In this document: positions 43,655 to 52,236 of the stretch, in pieces
How the letters are laid out: each line of letters opens with the position of its first letter
How positions within the stretch are numbered: position 1 is the first letter of the stretch
Origin: Bacillus sp. FJAT-50079
Lineage (GTDB): Bacteria > Bacillota > Bacilli > Bacillales > Bacillaceae_C
Reading direction: 5' to 3'
DNA: 64,000 bases
Assembly (NCBI RefSeq): GCF_018343515.1
Contig: NZ_JAGYPD010000007.1
Span: forward strand, 62,001-126,000
Translations under genes and position numbers: made by a program
Notes under the pieces: model-generated
Seen by the model: only the letters and a program-made list of their open reading frames with translations
What the model was told of the DNA's origin: nothing
Databases searched by the model: none

Positions 43655-43951
43655 TTGGAATTGATAATCGTTATCATTTACCTTCGAATTATTGTCGAGC
43701 GTTTAAATAGGGAGCACGGTTGCACGATTGTGATGGTGCTTCATGATATTAATCATGCCGCTCGTTTTTCGCATGAATTGATTGCGATGCGCCAAGGAAA
43801 AATCATAACGTTTGGTTCACCGGAAGAAATTTTAGCAAATGATGTGCTTAAACAAGTGTTTAATATTAACGCCCGGATTATGATCGACCCTGCCAATGGG
43901 GCACCTGTATGTTTTGGATATGATGAGTTGGAGGAGAATGTGAAATGCTGA
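43655..43951 (+). pseudogene. truncated siderophore ABC ATPase joined to a Fur box
   Basis: The frame from about 43679 gives the last 90 residues of a FecE/YusV-type ATPase: RLNREHGCTIVMVLHDINHAARF (with the switch His), then AMRQGKIITFGSPEEILAND. Walker A, signature and Walker B are absent. Immediately before it lies TGATAATCGTTATCA (43662-43676), one mismatch from the Fur box TGATAATNATTATCA. The likely history is a deletion joining a Fur-controlled promoter to the 3' end of the ATPase gene. The esterase gene downstream keeps the iron control. Confidence 0.75.
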
Positions 43952-44739
43952 AGGAAGTTACTTTGGGGAATACGGAAGCATGGACGTATCATTCAAAGGA
44001 AATGGACGATGAATACGAAATCAGAGTCGCTTTACCTAAGTCGCCGCCCCCTGAAGAAGGCTATCCGATTATTTATGTGCTTGACGGACAGTCATATTTT
44101 CAATTTGCCCGAGACGTTATCCGTCTGCAATCTAAAAATTCTGCGAAAACCTTTGTACATGAAGCGATTGTAGTTGGGATTGGACATGCGGGGGAAGACG
44201 AGGATATAAGAAAACGTCGCTTTTATGATTTTACCGCTCCTGCTAAAGAGTATATATACCCTGAACGCTTAAAGGGTTTTGATGTAGGAAAACATGGAGG
44301 GGCGAAAAAGTTTCTTCATTTTATTGAAGAAGAATTAAAGCCTAGGATAGAGAAACGCTATATAATTAATAAAAAGAAGCAAGCTTTGTTCGGTCATTCG
44401 CTTAGCGGGCTCTTTACATTATGGACACTTTTCACAAAACCAGCTGCTTTCCAAACCTATTTAGCATGCAGTCCATCAATTTGGTGGAATGATTATGAAC
44501 TTTTCAAGTATATGGAGGCGTTTTTACAGCAAAAGATTGAAAAGATACGTATTCACATTACCGTCGGGGAATATGAGCGTTTTATGGTCGATGATGCGAA
44601 ACGAATGGCACATGAGTTAATAACAAAAATACCAGAAGCCGTTCTCGAATGTGAATACTATATCGCCCCGGAGGAAAATCATGCTTCTGTCGTGCCGACG
44701 ATTATGAGCCGCGCTATTCGCTTCGCTTGCAGGTCCTGA
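43945..44739 (+). CDS. besA: BesA-like siderophore esterase
   Basis: 264 residues, ATG 43945, starting inside the end of the ATPase remnant. Alpha/beta hydrolase of the putative-esterase (Fes/IroE/BesA) family: IIYVLDGQSYFQFARDV, nucleophile Ser in GHSLSGLFTLW, CSPSIWW, and the His in EENHASVVP. BesA hydrolyses ferric bacillibactin to release iron in the cytoplasm. The upstream Fur box fits expression under iron limitation. No siderophore biosynthesis genes are in the window. Confidence 0.88.
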   Translation: MLKEVTLGNTEAWTYHSKEMDDEYEIRVALPKSPPPEEGYPIIYVLDGQSYFQFARDVIRLQSKNSAKTFVHEAIVVGIGHAGEDEDIRKRRFYDFTAPAKEYIYPERLKGFDVGKHGGAKKFLHFIEEELKPRIEKRYIINKKKQALFGHSLSGLFTLWTLFTKPAAFQTYLACSPSIWWNDYELFKYMEAFLQQKIEKIRIHITVGEYERFMVDDAKRMAHELITKIPEAVLECEYYIAPEENHASVVPTIMSRAIRFACRS

Positions 44740-44836
44740 AATGTAGGTGAGATTTGTCGGAAAAAGTCATTCGATATCAGAAAAGGCTATTGCGATTATG
44801 CTATACTATATTAAAAATGGCATGGGGGTGATGATC

Positions 44837-45208
44837 ATGGAGGAAACCTTAAAGCAAATCTTAAGCGAGATTAAAGGATTAAGAGAAGATGTATCGGTGT
44901 TAAAAACAGATGTATCAGGTTTAAAAGAAGGTCAACACCGACTTGAAACAGACGTATCAGGTTTAAAAGAAGATGTATCGGATTTGAAGTCGGGTCAAGA
45001 ACGGATTGAAACAAAGGTAGATCATCTATCATCAGAGCTTCGTAGCAATTTCAAGTATACTCAGGATAAATTAGATGAACACCGTCATATTTTCGAAGTT
45101 GTTTCTAACGAAATAAAAGGTGTGAAAGTCGATATTGAATACTTAAGTTCGAAAACAGGCAGGCATGATACGGAGCTTAATAATATCATTAACCGACTTA
45201 GAGGTTAA
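44837..45208 (+). CDS. small coiled-coil protein with internal repeats
   Basis: 123 residues from ATG 44837 (GGGGGTG upstream). Almost entirely heptad-type coiled coil, with the near-repeat KTDVSGLKEGQHRLETDVSG and the following DVSGLKEDVSDLKSGQERIE, visible also at DNA level (TGTATCAGGTTTAAAAGAAG twice). No membrane helix or signal. Similar proteins are common in Bacillus near phage-like or regulatory genes without known function. Confidence 0.75.
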   Translation: MEETLKQILSEIKGLREDVSVLKTDVSGLKEGQHRLETDVSGLKEDVSDLKSGQERIETKVDHLSSELRSNFKYTQDKLDEHRHIFEVVSNEIKGVKVDIEYLSSKTGRHDTELNNIINRLRG

Positions 45209-45236
45209 ATCAGGATAAATAGAATCAAAAGAAACC

Positions 45237-45270
45237 AGTCAATGAAAAGATCATTGGCTTTTTTTTATTT
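45237..45270 (+). terminator. terminator of the coiled-coil gene
   Basis: AGTCAATGA pairs with TCATTGGCT (one G-U) around AAAGA and is followed by eight T. Confidence 0.8.
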
Positions 45271-45280
45271 GTGATGTATA

Positions 45281-45302
45281 GTGTGTATATAGATATACAC
45301 AC
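45281..45302 (+). promoter_or_regulatory. candidate YtrA-type GntR operator
   Basis: GTGTGTATA and TATACACAC form a 9-bp perfect inverted repeat with a TAGA centre, just upstream of the membrane-protein gene at 45326. The next-but-one gene encodes a YtrA-type GntR repressor, which probably binds here and represses the whole operon. Confidence 0.65.
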
Positions 45303-45325
45303 ATAAACTTATAGGAGGGAATGTG

Positions 45326-46042
45326 ATGGAAAGCTGGAAGCAAGCACTATGGTTAGTGAAGTTTGAATTTAAGGCGTATAAGAAAAGTATGTTTTCGATT
45401 TTACTCATTTATGTAGCATCTTTATTAGTTCTCGTTTATTCATTGGAGAGCGATATAGAGCCGCTTGATGATCTTTTCTTTGTCATTATTTTTTGGTTTA
45501 TGTTTTATTTTACAAGGCCAAAAGAGATGCAATTACAAAAAATGAGTGGAGAATTTTGGGGTGTACCGTATTTTATGGTATTAAAACAGTTGCCGATTCC
45601 TAAAGATGTTTTAATAAAGAGCCGATTTCTTCAATACTACGTCACTTCGGTTCCAGCCCATTTATTTATTCTTATCTTGCTTTTTATCAGTTCAACGATG
45701 TTAGGAGAGGCATTATCTTTCGGAGAATATATTTCATTCTCCCTTATTTGGCTAAGTTCCGGCATTGCCTTTGGCTCCATTTATCCGGCTAGCGATTCTG
45801 GTGAATATATCTCAAAAATCAAATGGATCGTTTATAGTATCATCACATTTGTTGTTTTGTTCGGAGGATTTATTGGTGTTCATGTATTCACTGGCGAAGG
45901 GATTGTCTATTGGTCGATGGTCGCAGCTAGTAATTGGCCCATCCTTTCAGCGTTGATTTCGATTGCTGTTGCCGGGATCTCCTTGATCTACTGGCCGCAT
46001 TATCTAAATAAAAGAATCGAATCCATCGATTATTATAAGTAG
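45326..46042 (+). CDS. membrane protein of the YtrA-type ABC operon
   Basis: 238 residues from ATG 45326 (AGGAGGGAATGTG upstream). About six membrane helices arranged as in ABC-2 permeases, without known motifs. It is first in an operon with a YtrA-type repressor and two ABC ATPases, so it is probably the membrane partner of the first ATPase (46457). Confidence 0.75.
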   Translation: MESWKQALWLVKFEFKAYKKSMFSILLIYVASLLVLVYSLESDIEPLDDLFFVIIFWFMFYFTRPKEMQLQKMSGEFWGVPYFMVLKQLPIPKDVLIKSRFLQYYVTSVPAHLFILILLFISSTMLGEALSFGEYISFSLIWLSSGIAFGSIYPASDSGEYISKIKWIVYSIITFVVLFGGFIGVHVFTGEGIVYWSMVAASNWPILSALISIAVAGISLIYWPHYLNKRIESIDYYK

Positions 46043-46058
46043 AAGGAGAGGGGTGCAG

Positions 46059-46454
46059 ATGAAACTTCCAATTCGCCTTTCAAAAGATTCACGAGAACCG
46101 ATTTATTTTCAAATAGAGGAACAAATTAAAGCATTGATTGCGAGTGGGCAATTGAGTGAAGGAATGCTTCTGCCTTCGATTCGCTCTCTTTCTAAAGATC
46201 TTGAGGTGAGTATGATTACGACGAGAAGGGCCTATCAAAATTTAGAGCAACAGGGATGGATTCGCACGACACAGGGGAAAGGGACGTTTGTTGCTAAAAT
46301 GGCTGAAGAGATCAAGAGTGATATTAAGATCGCTACGGTCAAACAAGCTTTTGAAACAGCCATCGATACCGTACTTCGCCATGATTATACTTTAGAAGAA
46401 GCGATGGACATCTTTCAAGCAATCATTGAGGAGTACAAAAGGAAGGGGGAGTAA
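46059..46454 (+). CDS. YtrA-subfamily GntR repressor
   Basis: 131 residues from ATG 46059 (AAGGAGAGGGG upstream). GntR winged helix (about 8-75: EPIYFQIEEQIKALIASGQL; LEVSMITTRRAYQNLEQQGW) with the short C-terminal dimerisation tail of the YtrA group and no effector domain. In B. subtilis YtrA controls an ABC operon induced by lipid II-interfering antibiotics. The genes around it and the palindrome at 45281-45302 suggest the same kind of autoregulated operon. Confidence 0.9.
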   Translation: MKLPIRLSKDSREPIYFQIEEQIKALIASGQLSEGMLLPSIRSLSKDLEVSMITTRRAYQNLEQQGWIRTTQGKGTFVAKMAEEIKSDIKIATVKQAFETAIDTVLRHDYTLEEAMDIFQAIIEEYKRKGE

Positions 46455-46456
46455 CG

Positions 46457-47314
46457 ATGGATCAGGCGATCAAGTTAACAGCGATACGAAAACAAATCGA
46501 TGATTTCCAATTAGGGCCAATTGATCTGCACATAGAAAGGGGCATGATGACTGCTCTTGCCGGCAATAATGGAGCAGGGAAAAGTACGCTGCTGAAAATC
46601 ATAATGAATTTAGTTAAACAAGATGATGGAAAAATAGAACTTTTTGGTGAGCTCGTTCGTAAAGATGAAGAGGACTGGCAGAAGAAAATCGCTTATTTGC
46701 CTCAATCGATGCCTGGAGCGCTTCCGTTTACGGGAAAAGATTTAAAACAATTAGTTTCCCGCTGGTACCCAGATTGGGATGAACGATTATTTAAGCAGAT
46801 GATGGATGCATTTGAGGTGCCGCTGACGAAGCAATATGAAAAGTTATCACAAGGGGCTAAACAAAAATTGAATTTAGCACTTGCTCTGCCACGAAAAGCA
46901 GAATTGCTCATATTAGATGAACCGACATCACATCTCGACATTCCGGCAAAAAAGGTCTTGCAGGACTTTCTCGTAGAGTGGATGGAACAAGAGGAAAGAA
47001 CGGTTATTTTTGCTAGTCATCAAGTGGAAGAAATTCGTAAGCTTGCTGATTATATTGCTGTAATGAAAGACGGGACATTGATTGGCCAATTTGAGAAGGA
47101 GCAGTTGACAGAGCAATATAAACGTTATTGGCTGACAAGTCCTTTACAAGAAATCAGAATACCGGGTGAAGTGGAACGTCAAGATCAGACGCTTGTTACG
47201 AATCGCCCGCAAGAAACAGAAGCATTTTTTGACAGCAATCATATTCAATGGACGGCTACAAAGGCAGTAGAGCTAGATGAAATTTTAACATGGATGTTAA
47301 CGAAGAAGGGGTGA
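46457..47314 (+). CDS. ABC ATPase (YtrB-like)
   Basis: 285 residues, starting 2 bp after the repressor gene. Walker A GNNGAGKST, a degenerate signature LSQGAKQKLNLA, Walker B LILDEPTSHLD. The C-terminal tail of about 70 residues is as in ABC-2 export ATPases. It probably acts with the membrane protein at 45326 in stress-induced export. It is cotranscribed with the next ATPase-permease pair. Confidence 0.88.
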   Translation: MDQAIKLTAIRKQIDDFQLGPIDLHIERGMMTALAGNNGAGKSTLLKIIMNLVKQDDGKIELFGELVRKDEEDWQKKIAYLPQSMPGALPFTGKDLKQLVSRWYPDWDERLFKQMMDAFEVPLTKQYEKLSQGAKQKLNLALALPRKAELLILDEPTSHLDIPAKKVLQDFLVEWMEQEERTVIFASHQVEEIRKLADYIAVMKDGTLIGQFEKEQLTEQYKRYWLTSPLQEIRIPGEVERQDQTLVTNRPQETEAFFDSNHIQWTATKAVELDEILTWMLTKKG

Positions 47315-47320
47315 GCACGG

Positions 47321-48241
47321 TTGGAAAATGTATTAACGGTTAGCAATCTAGGAAAATCGTTTAAAACGAAACGAGTACTTCAAGATATTAGTTTCGATGT
47401 GCGAAAAGGCGAGATCATGGCGATACTAGGTCCAAATGGTGCAGGGAAGTCAACGACAATCCGCAATATTATGGGGATTATGTACCCTGATGAAGGAAGC
47501 ATCACTTTCCATAACCATCAGGAAAATGAAATCCCCCGCCATAAAATCGGTTATTTGCCAGAGGAACGTGGCTTATATAAAAATGTTAAAGTGATGGATA
47601 TGATTTTATATTTAGCTAATTTAAAAGACTATCCATTGAAAAAGGCTAAAGAGCGTGCTCTATCTTATTTAAAAAAGTTTGACCTAGATGGGAAAGAAAA
47701 GGTATCCGTCGATGAGCTATCTAAAGGGATGGGGCAAAAAGTCCAATTCATCGCATCAGTCATACATGAACCAGAACTGCTTATTTTGGATGAACCTTTT
47801 TCCGGTCTTGACCCAGTGAGCCAAGACGTATTTAAAAAGGAAATACGGGAGCTTGCGGATAGTGGCACGGCAATTTTATTATCGTCTCATCAGATGAATA
47901 TGGTCGAGGAATTATGTGATCGTTTATTTATGATTAATCGCGGACAAAAAGTGATCTACGGGACGATCGAAGATGTGAAAAATGAATACGCGAACTTCAA
48001 GTGTTCGATTAAAGGGAAAAATGAACTTGCTTTATTAGAGCAATTGCCTAACGTGCAACGGATTAAGCATACGGAAGATGCATCGGTTATTTATTTAACG
48101 CCAGATGTTGTAGTGCCAAGCTGGCTTAGACAGCTCCCAGAAGATTTGCATATACAGGAGTTAGCGATTGATCGAATTTCCTTACATGAAATTTTCATAG
48201 ATGTAGCAACTGGCAGACATGGAGGTGCGGATCATGCGTAA
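47321..48241 (+). CDS. ABC ATPase, YhaQ/NatA-like
   Basis: 306 residues from TTG 47321 (AGAAGGGG upstream). Walker A GPNGAGKST, signature LSKGMGQKVQF, Walker B LLILDEPFSGLD, His SSHQMN. The C-terminal DUF4162-type extension is typical of NatA/YhaQ ATPases, which with a YhaP-type permease export sodium or drugs. It overlaps the permease gene by 8 bp. Confidence 0.9.
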   Translation: MENVLTVSNLGKSFKTKRVLQDISFDVRKGEIMAILGPNGAGKSTTIRNIMGIMYPDEGSITFHNHQENEIPRHKIGYLPEERGLYKNVKVMDMILYLANLKDYPLKKAKERALSYLKKFDLDGKEKVSVDELSKGMGQKVQFIASVIHEPELLILDEPFSGLDPVSQDVFKKEIRELADSGTAILLSSHQMNMVEELCDRLFMINRGQKVIYGTIEDVKNEYANFKCSIKGKNELALLEQLPNVQRIKHTEDASVIYLTPDVVVPSWLRQLPEDLHIQELAIDRISLHEIFIDVATGRHGGADHA

Positions 48242-49469
48242 TAGTTTAAAAGTAGCCAAATGGGAAATCAAACGGAATATGACAAATAAATCGTTTATCA
48301 TCTCGCTTTTATTAACGCCGATTCTTTTTATGGTATTCTTTTTTGTTCCTTCTCTATTCAGTGGCAATGATACAGAAGATATCGTTAACGTGTACATTCA
48401 TGATGAGCTAAATCTTTATAGTGAAATCGAACGAATCGTCGAGGAACGCGAACTGACTACTTGGAATCTAGAAAAAACCGATCTAGAGGAAACAGCAATG
48501 GAAGAGCAAGCTGCATCATCGGAAGGCACTGTTTATATCGCATTGACAGAGGCCGGACTTGAGCAAGGCAAGATGAATATGTACATGAGTGACGATATTG
48601 AGGAGCATTTTCTTTACGAATCTTCGATTTTAGAAGAGCCACTTCGACAATTGCAAATGGAACAAATCGGTTTAACCGCTGAACAAAAAGCAGCGATCGC
48701 CAATCCAATTACACTTGAACCCGTCATGATTGAGCATGCGGATAGTAACGAGGCTATAACTGCGGAAGAGGCTGGTGCCGATCCACTTAAGCGAATCATC
48801 CCTGGAGCTTTTGCCGGTATTATTCTCTTTTCGATTGTTATGACAGGAATGATGATTTTCCAATCTGCTTCACAGGAAAAGAAGGAAAAAGTAGCAGAAA
48901 TCATTTTATCATCGTTAACGCCAACTGAACTAATGCAAGGGAAAATCATCGGGTATTTTGTACTCGGAATTACGCAAGTGCTTGCCTGGATGATCTTTAT
49001 CGTTCCACTTGTTATTTGGAAACTTGACATTCCAATCATGGAATATTTACTCGTTCCAGAAACAATTTTGCTTTTATTAATTGCTTTCGCTGGTTATTTT
49101 CTTTTCGCGGCAATCTTTGTTGGACTTGGAGCAACAGTAGAAGAGTTGACAGCGACGAGCAATTTCCAAGGAATGGTCATGATGCTTCCGTTTTTACCGT
49201 TTATTTTTATCGGTCCGATCATTAGTGATCCAAGCGGAATCATCGCCAAAGTTGGAACGTATATTCCTGTTACTTCACCTGGAATCCTTCTTATTCGATT
49301 ATCGATGCTGGAAGAATGGCCATGGGTGGAAATAATCATTGCACTTGCCGTTCTTGCCATTAGTATCTGGCTATTTATGAAACTAGCAGGTAAGATCTTT
49401 AAAATCGGTATTTTAATGTATGGAAAAAATGCCACACCAAAAGAAATTTGGAAATGGATGTGGACATAA
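48234..49469 (+). CDS. ABC-2 permease, YhaP/NatB-like
   Basis: 411 residues from ATG 48234 (GGAGGTG upstream). The start at 48219 overlaps that site. One N-terminal helix (about 25-45) is followed by an outer domain of about 150 residues and then six C-terminal helices (SASQEKKEKVAEIILSSL in between is the family signature of ABC-2 type 3 permeases). Partner of the preceding ATPase. Substrate inferred as sodium ion or a toxic compound. Confidence 0.9.
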   Translation: MRNSLKVAKWEIKRNMTNKSFIISLLLTPILFMVFFFVPSLFSGNDTEDIVNVYIHDELNLYSEIERIVEERELTTWNLEKTDLEETAMEEQAASSEGTVYIALTEAGLEQGKMNMYMSDDIEEHFLYESSILEEPLRQLQMEQIGLTAEQKAAIANPITLEPVMIEHADSNEAITAEEAGADPLKRIIPGAFAGIILFSIVMTGMMIFQSASQEKKEKVAEIILSSLTPTELMQGKIIGYFVLGITQVLAWMIFIVPLVIWKLDIPIMEYLLVPETILLLLIAFAGYFLFAAIFVGLGATVEELTATSNFQGMVMMLPFLPFIFIGPIISDPSGIIAKVGTYIPVTSPGILLIRLSMLEEWPWVEIIIALAVLAISIWLFMKLAGKIFKIGILMYGKNATPKEIWKWMWT

Positions 49470-49482
49470 TTTATGTGGTTCG

Positions 49483-49516
49483 AAAATCCAGTTCATTTGT
49501 TTGAACTGGATTTTTG
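49483..49516 (+). terminator. terminator of the YtrA-type operon
   Basis: A 13-bp perfect stem, AAAATCCAGTTCA against TGAACTGGATTTT, lies 13 bp after the permease stop, followed by TT. Confidence 0.85.
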
Positions 49517-49648
49517 ATATACCTAATTAGATAGCGATTTTACCCAATTAAGGATCTGTCTTATGGAAGTGATAGCGATTCTTGGCAATAATGATAGAAA
49601 TATAGCGAATAATCCTATATAATAAATTATTAAGTAAAGCAACGGGAG

Positions 49649-50548
49649 ATGTGGAAAAAGGTGTCTGTAAAACTAACGGAAGAACAACAAGTTAAAAATC
49701 GGGGGCGCTTATTGGTCAACTGCCCGGATCAACCTGGGATTGTTGCGGCGATTTCGAAGTTTCTATATGAACATGGTGCAAATATTATTGAATCAAGTCA
49801 ATATACGAGTGATCCAGAAGGTGGCGCATTTTTTATTCGAATCGAATTTCATTGCGAAGGCTTGCTAGAAAAGCGTGAGCAAATGGAAAAGGATTTTGAA
49901 GAACTTGCCGCTAATTTTTCAATGAAACACGATTTTACGTATGGAAGCAACCGCAAGAGAACGGCGATTTTTGTTTCGCAGGAGCCCCATTGTTTAATGG
50001 AGCTTTTATGGGAATGGCAAAATGGCGATCTTGAGACGGATATCGCGGTTGTGATTAGCAATCACGAAAATTCTAGACAAGTGGTAGAGTCATTTGGTAT
50101 TCCGTTTCATTACATCCCGGCAAACAAAGACATTCGCAAACAGGTGGAGGAAGAGCAAATTCGTTTAATGAAAGAATATAACATCGATTTGCTTATTCTT
50201 GCGCGTTATATGCAAATTTTGACACCTGAATTTGTTAGCCATTTTCCAAATCAAATTATTAATATTCATCATTCTTTCTTACCAGCATTTATTGGCGCTC
50301 GTCCTTATGAAAGGGCGTATGACCGAGGTGTGAAATTGATTGGTGCGACATCGCATTACGTAACGAATGATCTTGATGAAGGTCCGATCATTGAACAAGA
50401 CATCGATCGTGTCGATCATCGCGACCATGTAACTGATTTGAAAAAAATTGGCCGACAAATTGAACGCCGAGTGCTTGCTCGTGCAGTAAAATGGCATCTT
50501 GAAGATCGTGTCATCGTTCACGGCAACAAAACAATCGTGTTTCAATAA
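49649..50548 (+). CDS. purU: formyltetrahydrofolate deformylase
   Basis: 299 residues. Hydrolyses 10-formyl-THF to THF and formate, balancing one-carbon pools. ACT domain at about 15-95 (RGRLLVNCPDQPGIVAAISKF) and formyltransferase domain at about 100-295 (VVISNHE; NIHHSFLPAF; the catalytic region GATSHYVTNDLDEGPII). The start is uncertain: ATG 49649 is only two bases from GGGAG, and GTG 49661 is in frame. Monocistronic, with a strong terminator. Confidence 0.92.
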   Translation: MWKKVSVKLTEEQQVKNRGRLLVNCPDQPGIVAAISKFLYEHGANIIESSQYTSDPEGGAFFIRIEFHCEGLLEKREQMEKDFEELAANFSMKHDFTYGSNRKRTAIFVSQEPHCLMELLWEWQNGDLETDIAVVISNHENSRQVVESFGIPFHYIPANKDIRKQVEEEQIRLMKEYNIDLLILARYMQILTPEFVSHFPNQIINIHHSFLPAFIGARPYERAYDRGVKLIGATSHYVTNDLDEGPIIEQDIDRVDHRDHVTDLKKIGRQIERRVLARAVKWHLEDRVIVHGNKTIVFQ

Positions 50549-50556
50549 TTACCAAC

Positions 50557-50596
50557 GCCTCCGTCTTATCTTTTTCGATAAGGCGGGGGCTTTTTT
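50557..50596 (+). terminator. terminator of purU
   Basis: GCCTCCGTCTTATC (50557-50570) pairs with GATAAGGCGGGGGC (50577-50590), with small mismatches, and is followed by TTTTTT. Confidence 0.85.
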
Positions 50597-50710
50597 ATAT
50601 GGATAAAGCCCATATTTCATCGAAACCACGCATATATTTAGAGAAAGATTTATCATTGGTGAAATGAGGGTATTGAATAAAGAGAGCGATTGAAGGAGGG
50701 TTCGATTATT

Positions 50711-52195
50711 GTGACAAACGAAAAGTTGACAAACTATATTCATGGTCAATGGTCATGCTCACCAGATGTAGAATATGTGAACGTCATGAATCCTGCCACC
50801 GGAGAGATTATTGCTCAAGTACCTTTATCGGCGAAAAGTGAGGTCGATAAGGCAGTCATAGCTGCAAAACAGGCACAAAAAGAATGGGCACTCGTTCCAG
50901 CTCCACAACGCGCTGAAATATTATATAAAGTTGGCATAATGTTGATGGAAGAAAAAGAGCGGATTGCTCAATTGTTAACAATGGAAAATGGAAAAGTGAT
51001 CGAAGAAGCCCGCGGGGAAGTACAGGAAGGCATTGATATGGCTTTTTATATGGCAGGGGAAGGCAGGCGCTTAATTGGCCAGACAACTCCATCCGAATTA
51101 AAAGATAAGTTTGCGATGAGTATTAGGGCGCCTGTCGGTGTTGTTGGAATTATTACCCCGTGGAATTTTCCAATTGCAATCGCAACATGGAAGTCGTTTC
51201 CTGCGATTGTTGCTGGCAATGCGGTCATTTGGAAGCCTGCGACGGAAACACCACTGATGGCATTTGAGCTGGCTCGAATTTTTGAAAAAGCGGGCTTGCC
51301 AAAAGGTGTGTTAAATATCGTGTTTGGCTCAGGTTCAACGGTTGGTAATGCAATGGTGGAACAAGAGGGAATTCGTGTCATTTCCTTTACTGGTTCAAAT
51401 GATGTCGGGAGAAAGATTGCGGAAGCGTGCGGAAGAAACTTAAAGAAAGTATCGCTCGAAATGGGTGGTAAGAACGCGGTCATTGTAATGGATGATGCAG
51501 ATCTAGATCTTGCTGTTGAAGGAATTGTATGGAGTGCATTTGGTACGAGTGGGCAAAGATGTACGGCATGCAGCCGAGTCATTGTTCATGAAAAGGTGAA
51601 AACACAATTAGAAGAGCGGTTGTTAACTGAAATGAAAAAACTAACGACTGGCAATGGACTAGATGAAGATGTGAGAGTTGGGCCGATCATTAATCAAGCT
51701 TCCTTGAATAAAATTAAAAGCTGCATCGACATTGGCATCGATGAAGGGGCGACGCTGAAAGCGGGCGGTTATGTGATCGATGAGGGAGAACATGCAAAAG
51801 GATTTTATTTCGCACCAACTTTATTTACAAATGTGTTACCAACGATGCGAATCGCTCAAGAAGAAATTTTTGGTCCTGTTGTTTCCATGATCGAAGTGAG
51901 AAGCTTTGCGGAAGCGATTGAAGTAAATAATCAAGTGACGTACGGATTATCGAGTTCCATTTTTACAAAAGATGTGAATCTTGTTTTTGCCGCTCAGCGC
52001 GATTTAGATACAGGGATCGTGTATGTCAATGCCGGAACGACGGGAGCCGAAATTCATTTGCCTTTTGGGGGAACAAAGGGAACCGGCAATGGGCATCGTG
52101 ATTCGGGTGTGGCAGCATTGGATGTGTTTACAGAATGGAAAAGTATTTATGTCGATTTTAGCGGCAAACTGCAAAGGGCACAAATTGATACGTGA
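50711..52195 (+). CDS. aldehyde dehydrogenase, probably for 2-aminoadipate semialdehyde
   Basis: 494 residues from GTG 50711 (AAGGAGGG upstream). Full NAD(P)-dependent ALDH: TPWNFPIAIATWKSFPA, general base Glu in LEMGGKN, catalytic Cys in SGQRCTACSRV, and EIFGPVVSM. The next gene, 41 bp on, encodes a lysine 6-dehydrogenase-like enzyme whose product is 2-aminoadipate semialdehyde. This makes that aldehyde the likely substrate, giving 2-aminoadipate. Succinate or ketoglutarate semialdehyde dehydrogenase activity cannot be excluded. Confidence 0.85.
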   Translation: MTNEKLTNYIHGQWSCSPDVEYVNVMNPATGEIIAQVPLSAKSEVDKAVIAAKQAQKEWALVPAPQRAEILYKVGIMLMEEKERIAQLLTMENGKVIEEARGEVQEGIDMAFYMAGEGRRLIGQTTPSELKDKFAMSIRAPVGVVGIITPWNFPIAIATWKSFPAIVAGNAVIWKPATETPLMAFELARIFEKAGLPKGVLNIVFGSGSTVGNAMVEQEGIRVISFTGSNDVGRKIAEACGRNLKKVSLEMGGKNAVIVMDDADLDLAVEGIVWSAFGTSGQRCTACSRVIVHEKVKTQLEERLLTEMKKLTTGNGLDEDVRVGPIINQASLNKIKSCIDIGIDEGATLKAGGYVIDEGEHAKGFYFAPTLFTNVLPTMRIAQEEIFGPVVSMIEVRSFAEAIEVNNQVTYGLSSSIFTKDVNLVFAAQRDLDTGIVYVNAGTTGAEIHLPFGGTKGTGNGHRDSGVAALDVFTEWKSIYVDFSGKLQRAQIDT

Positions 52196-52236
52196 GAAAG
52201 AGAAATCCCTAGCGTGTAGAAAGGGGTGGATCAGCA

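Noticed and set aside
43655-43951. Functional small ABC protein
   Set aside because: It lacks Walker A, signature and Walker B motifs and its frame begins within a Fur box.
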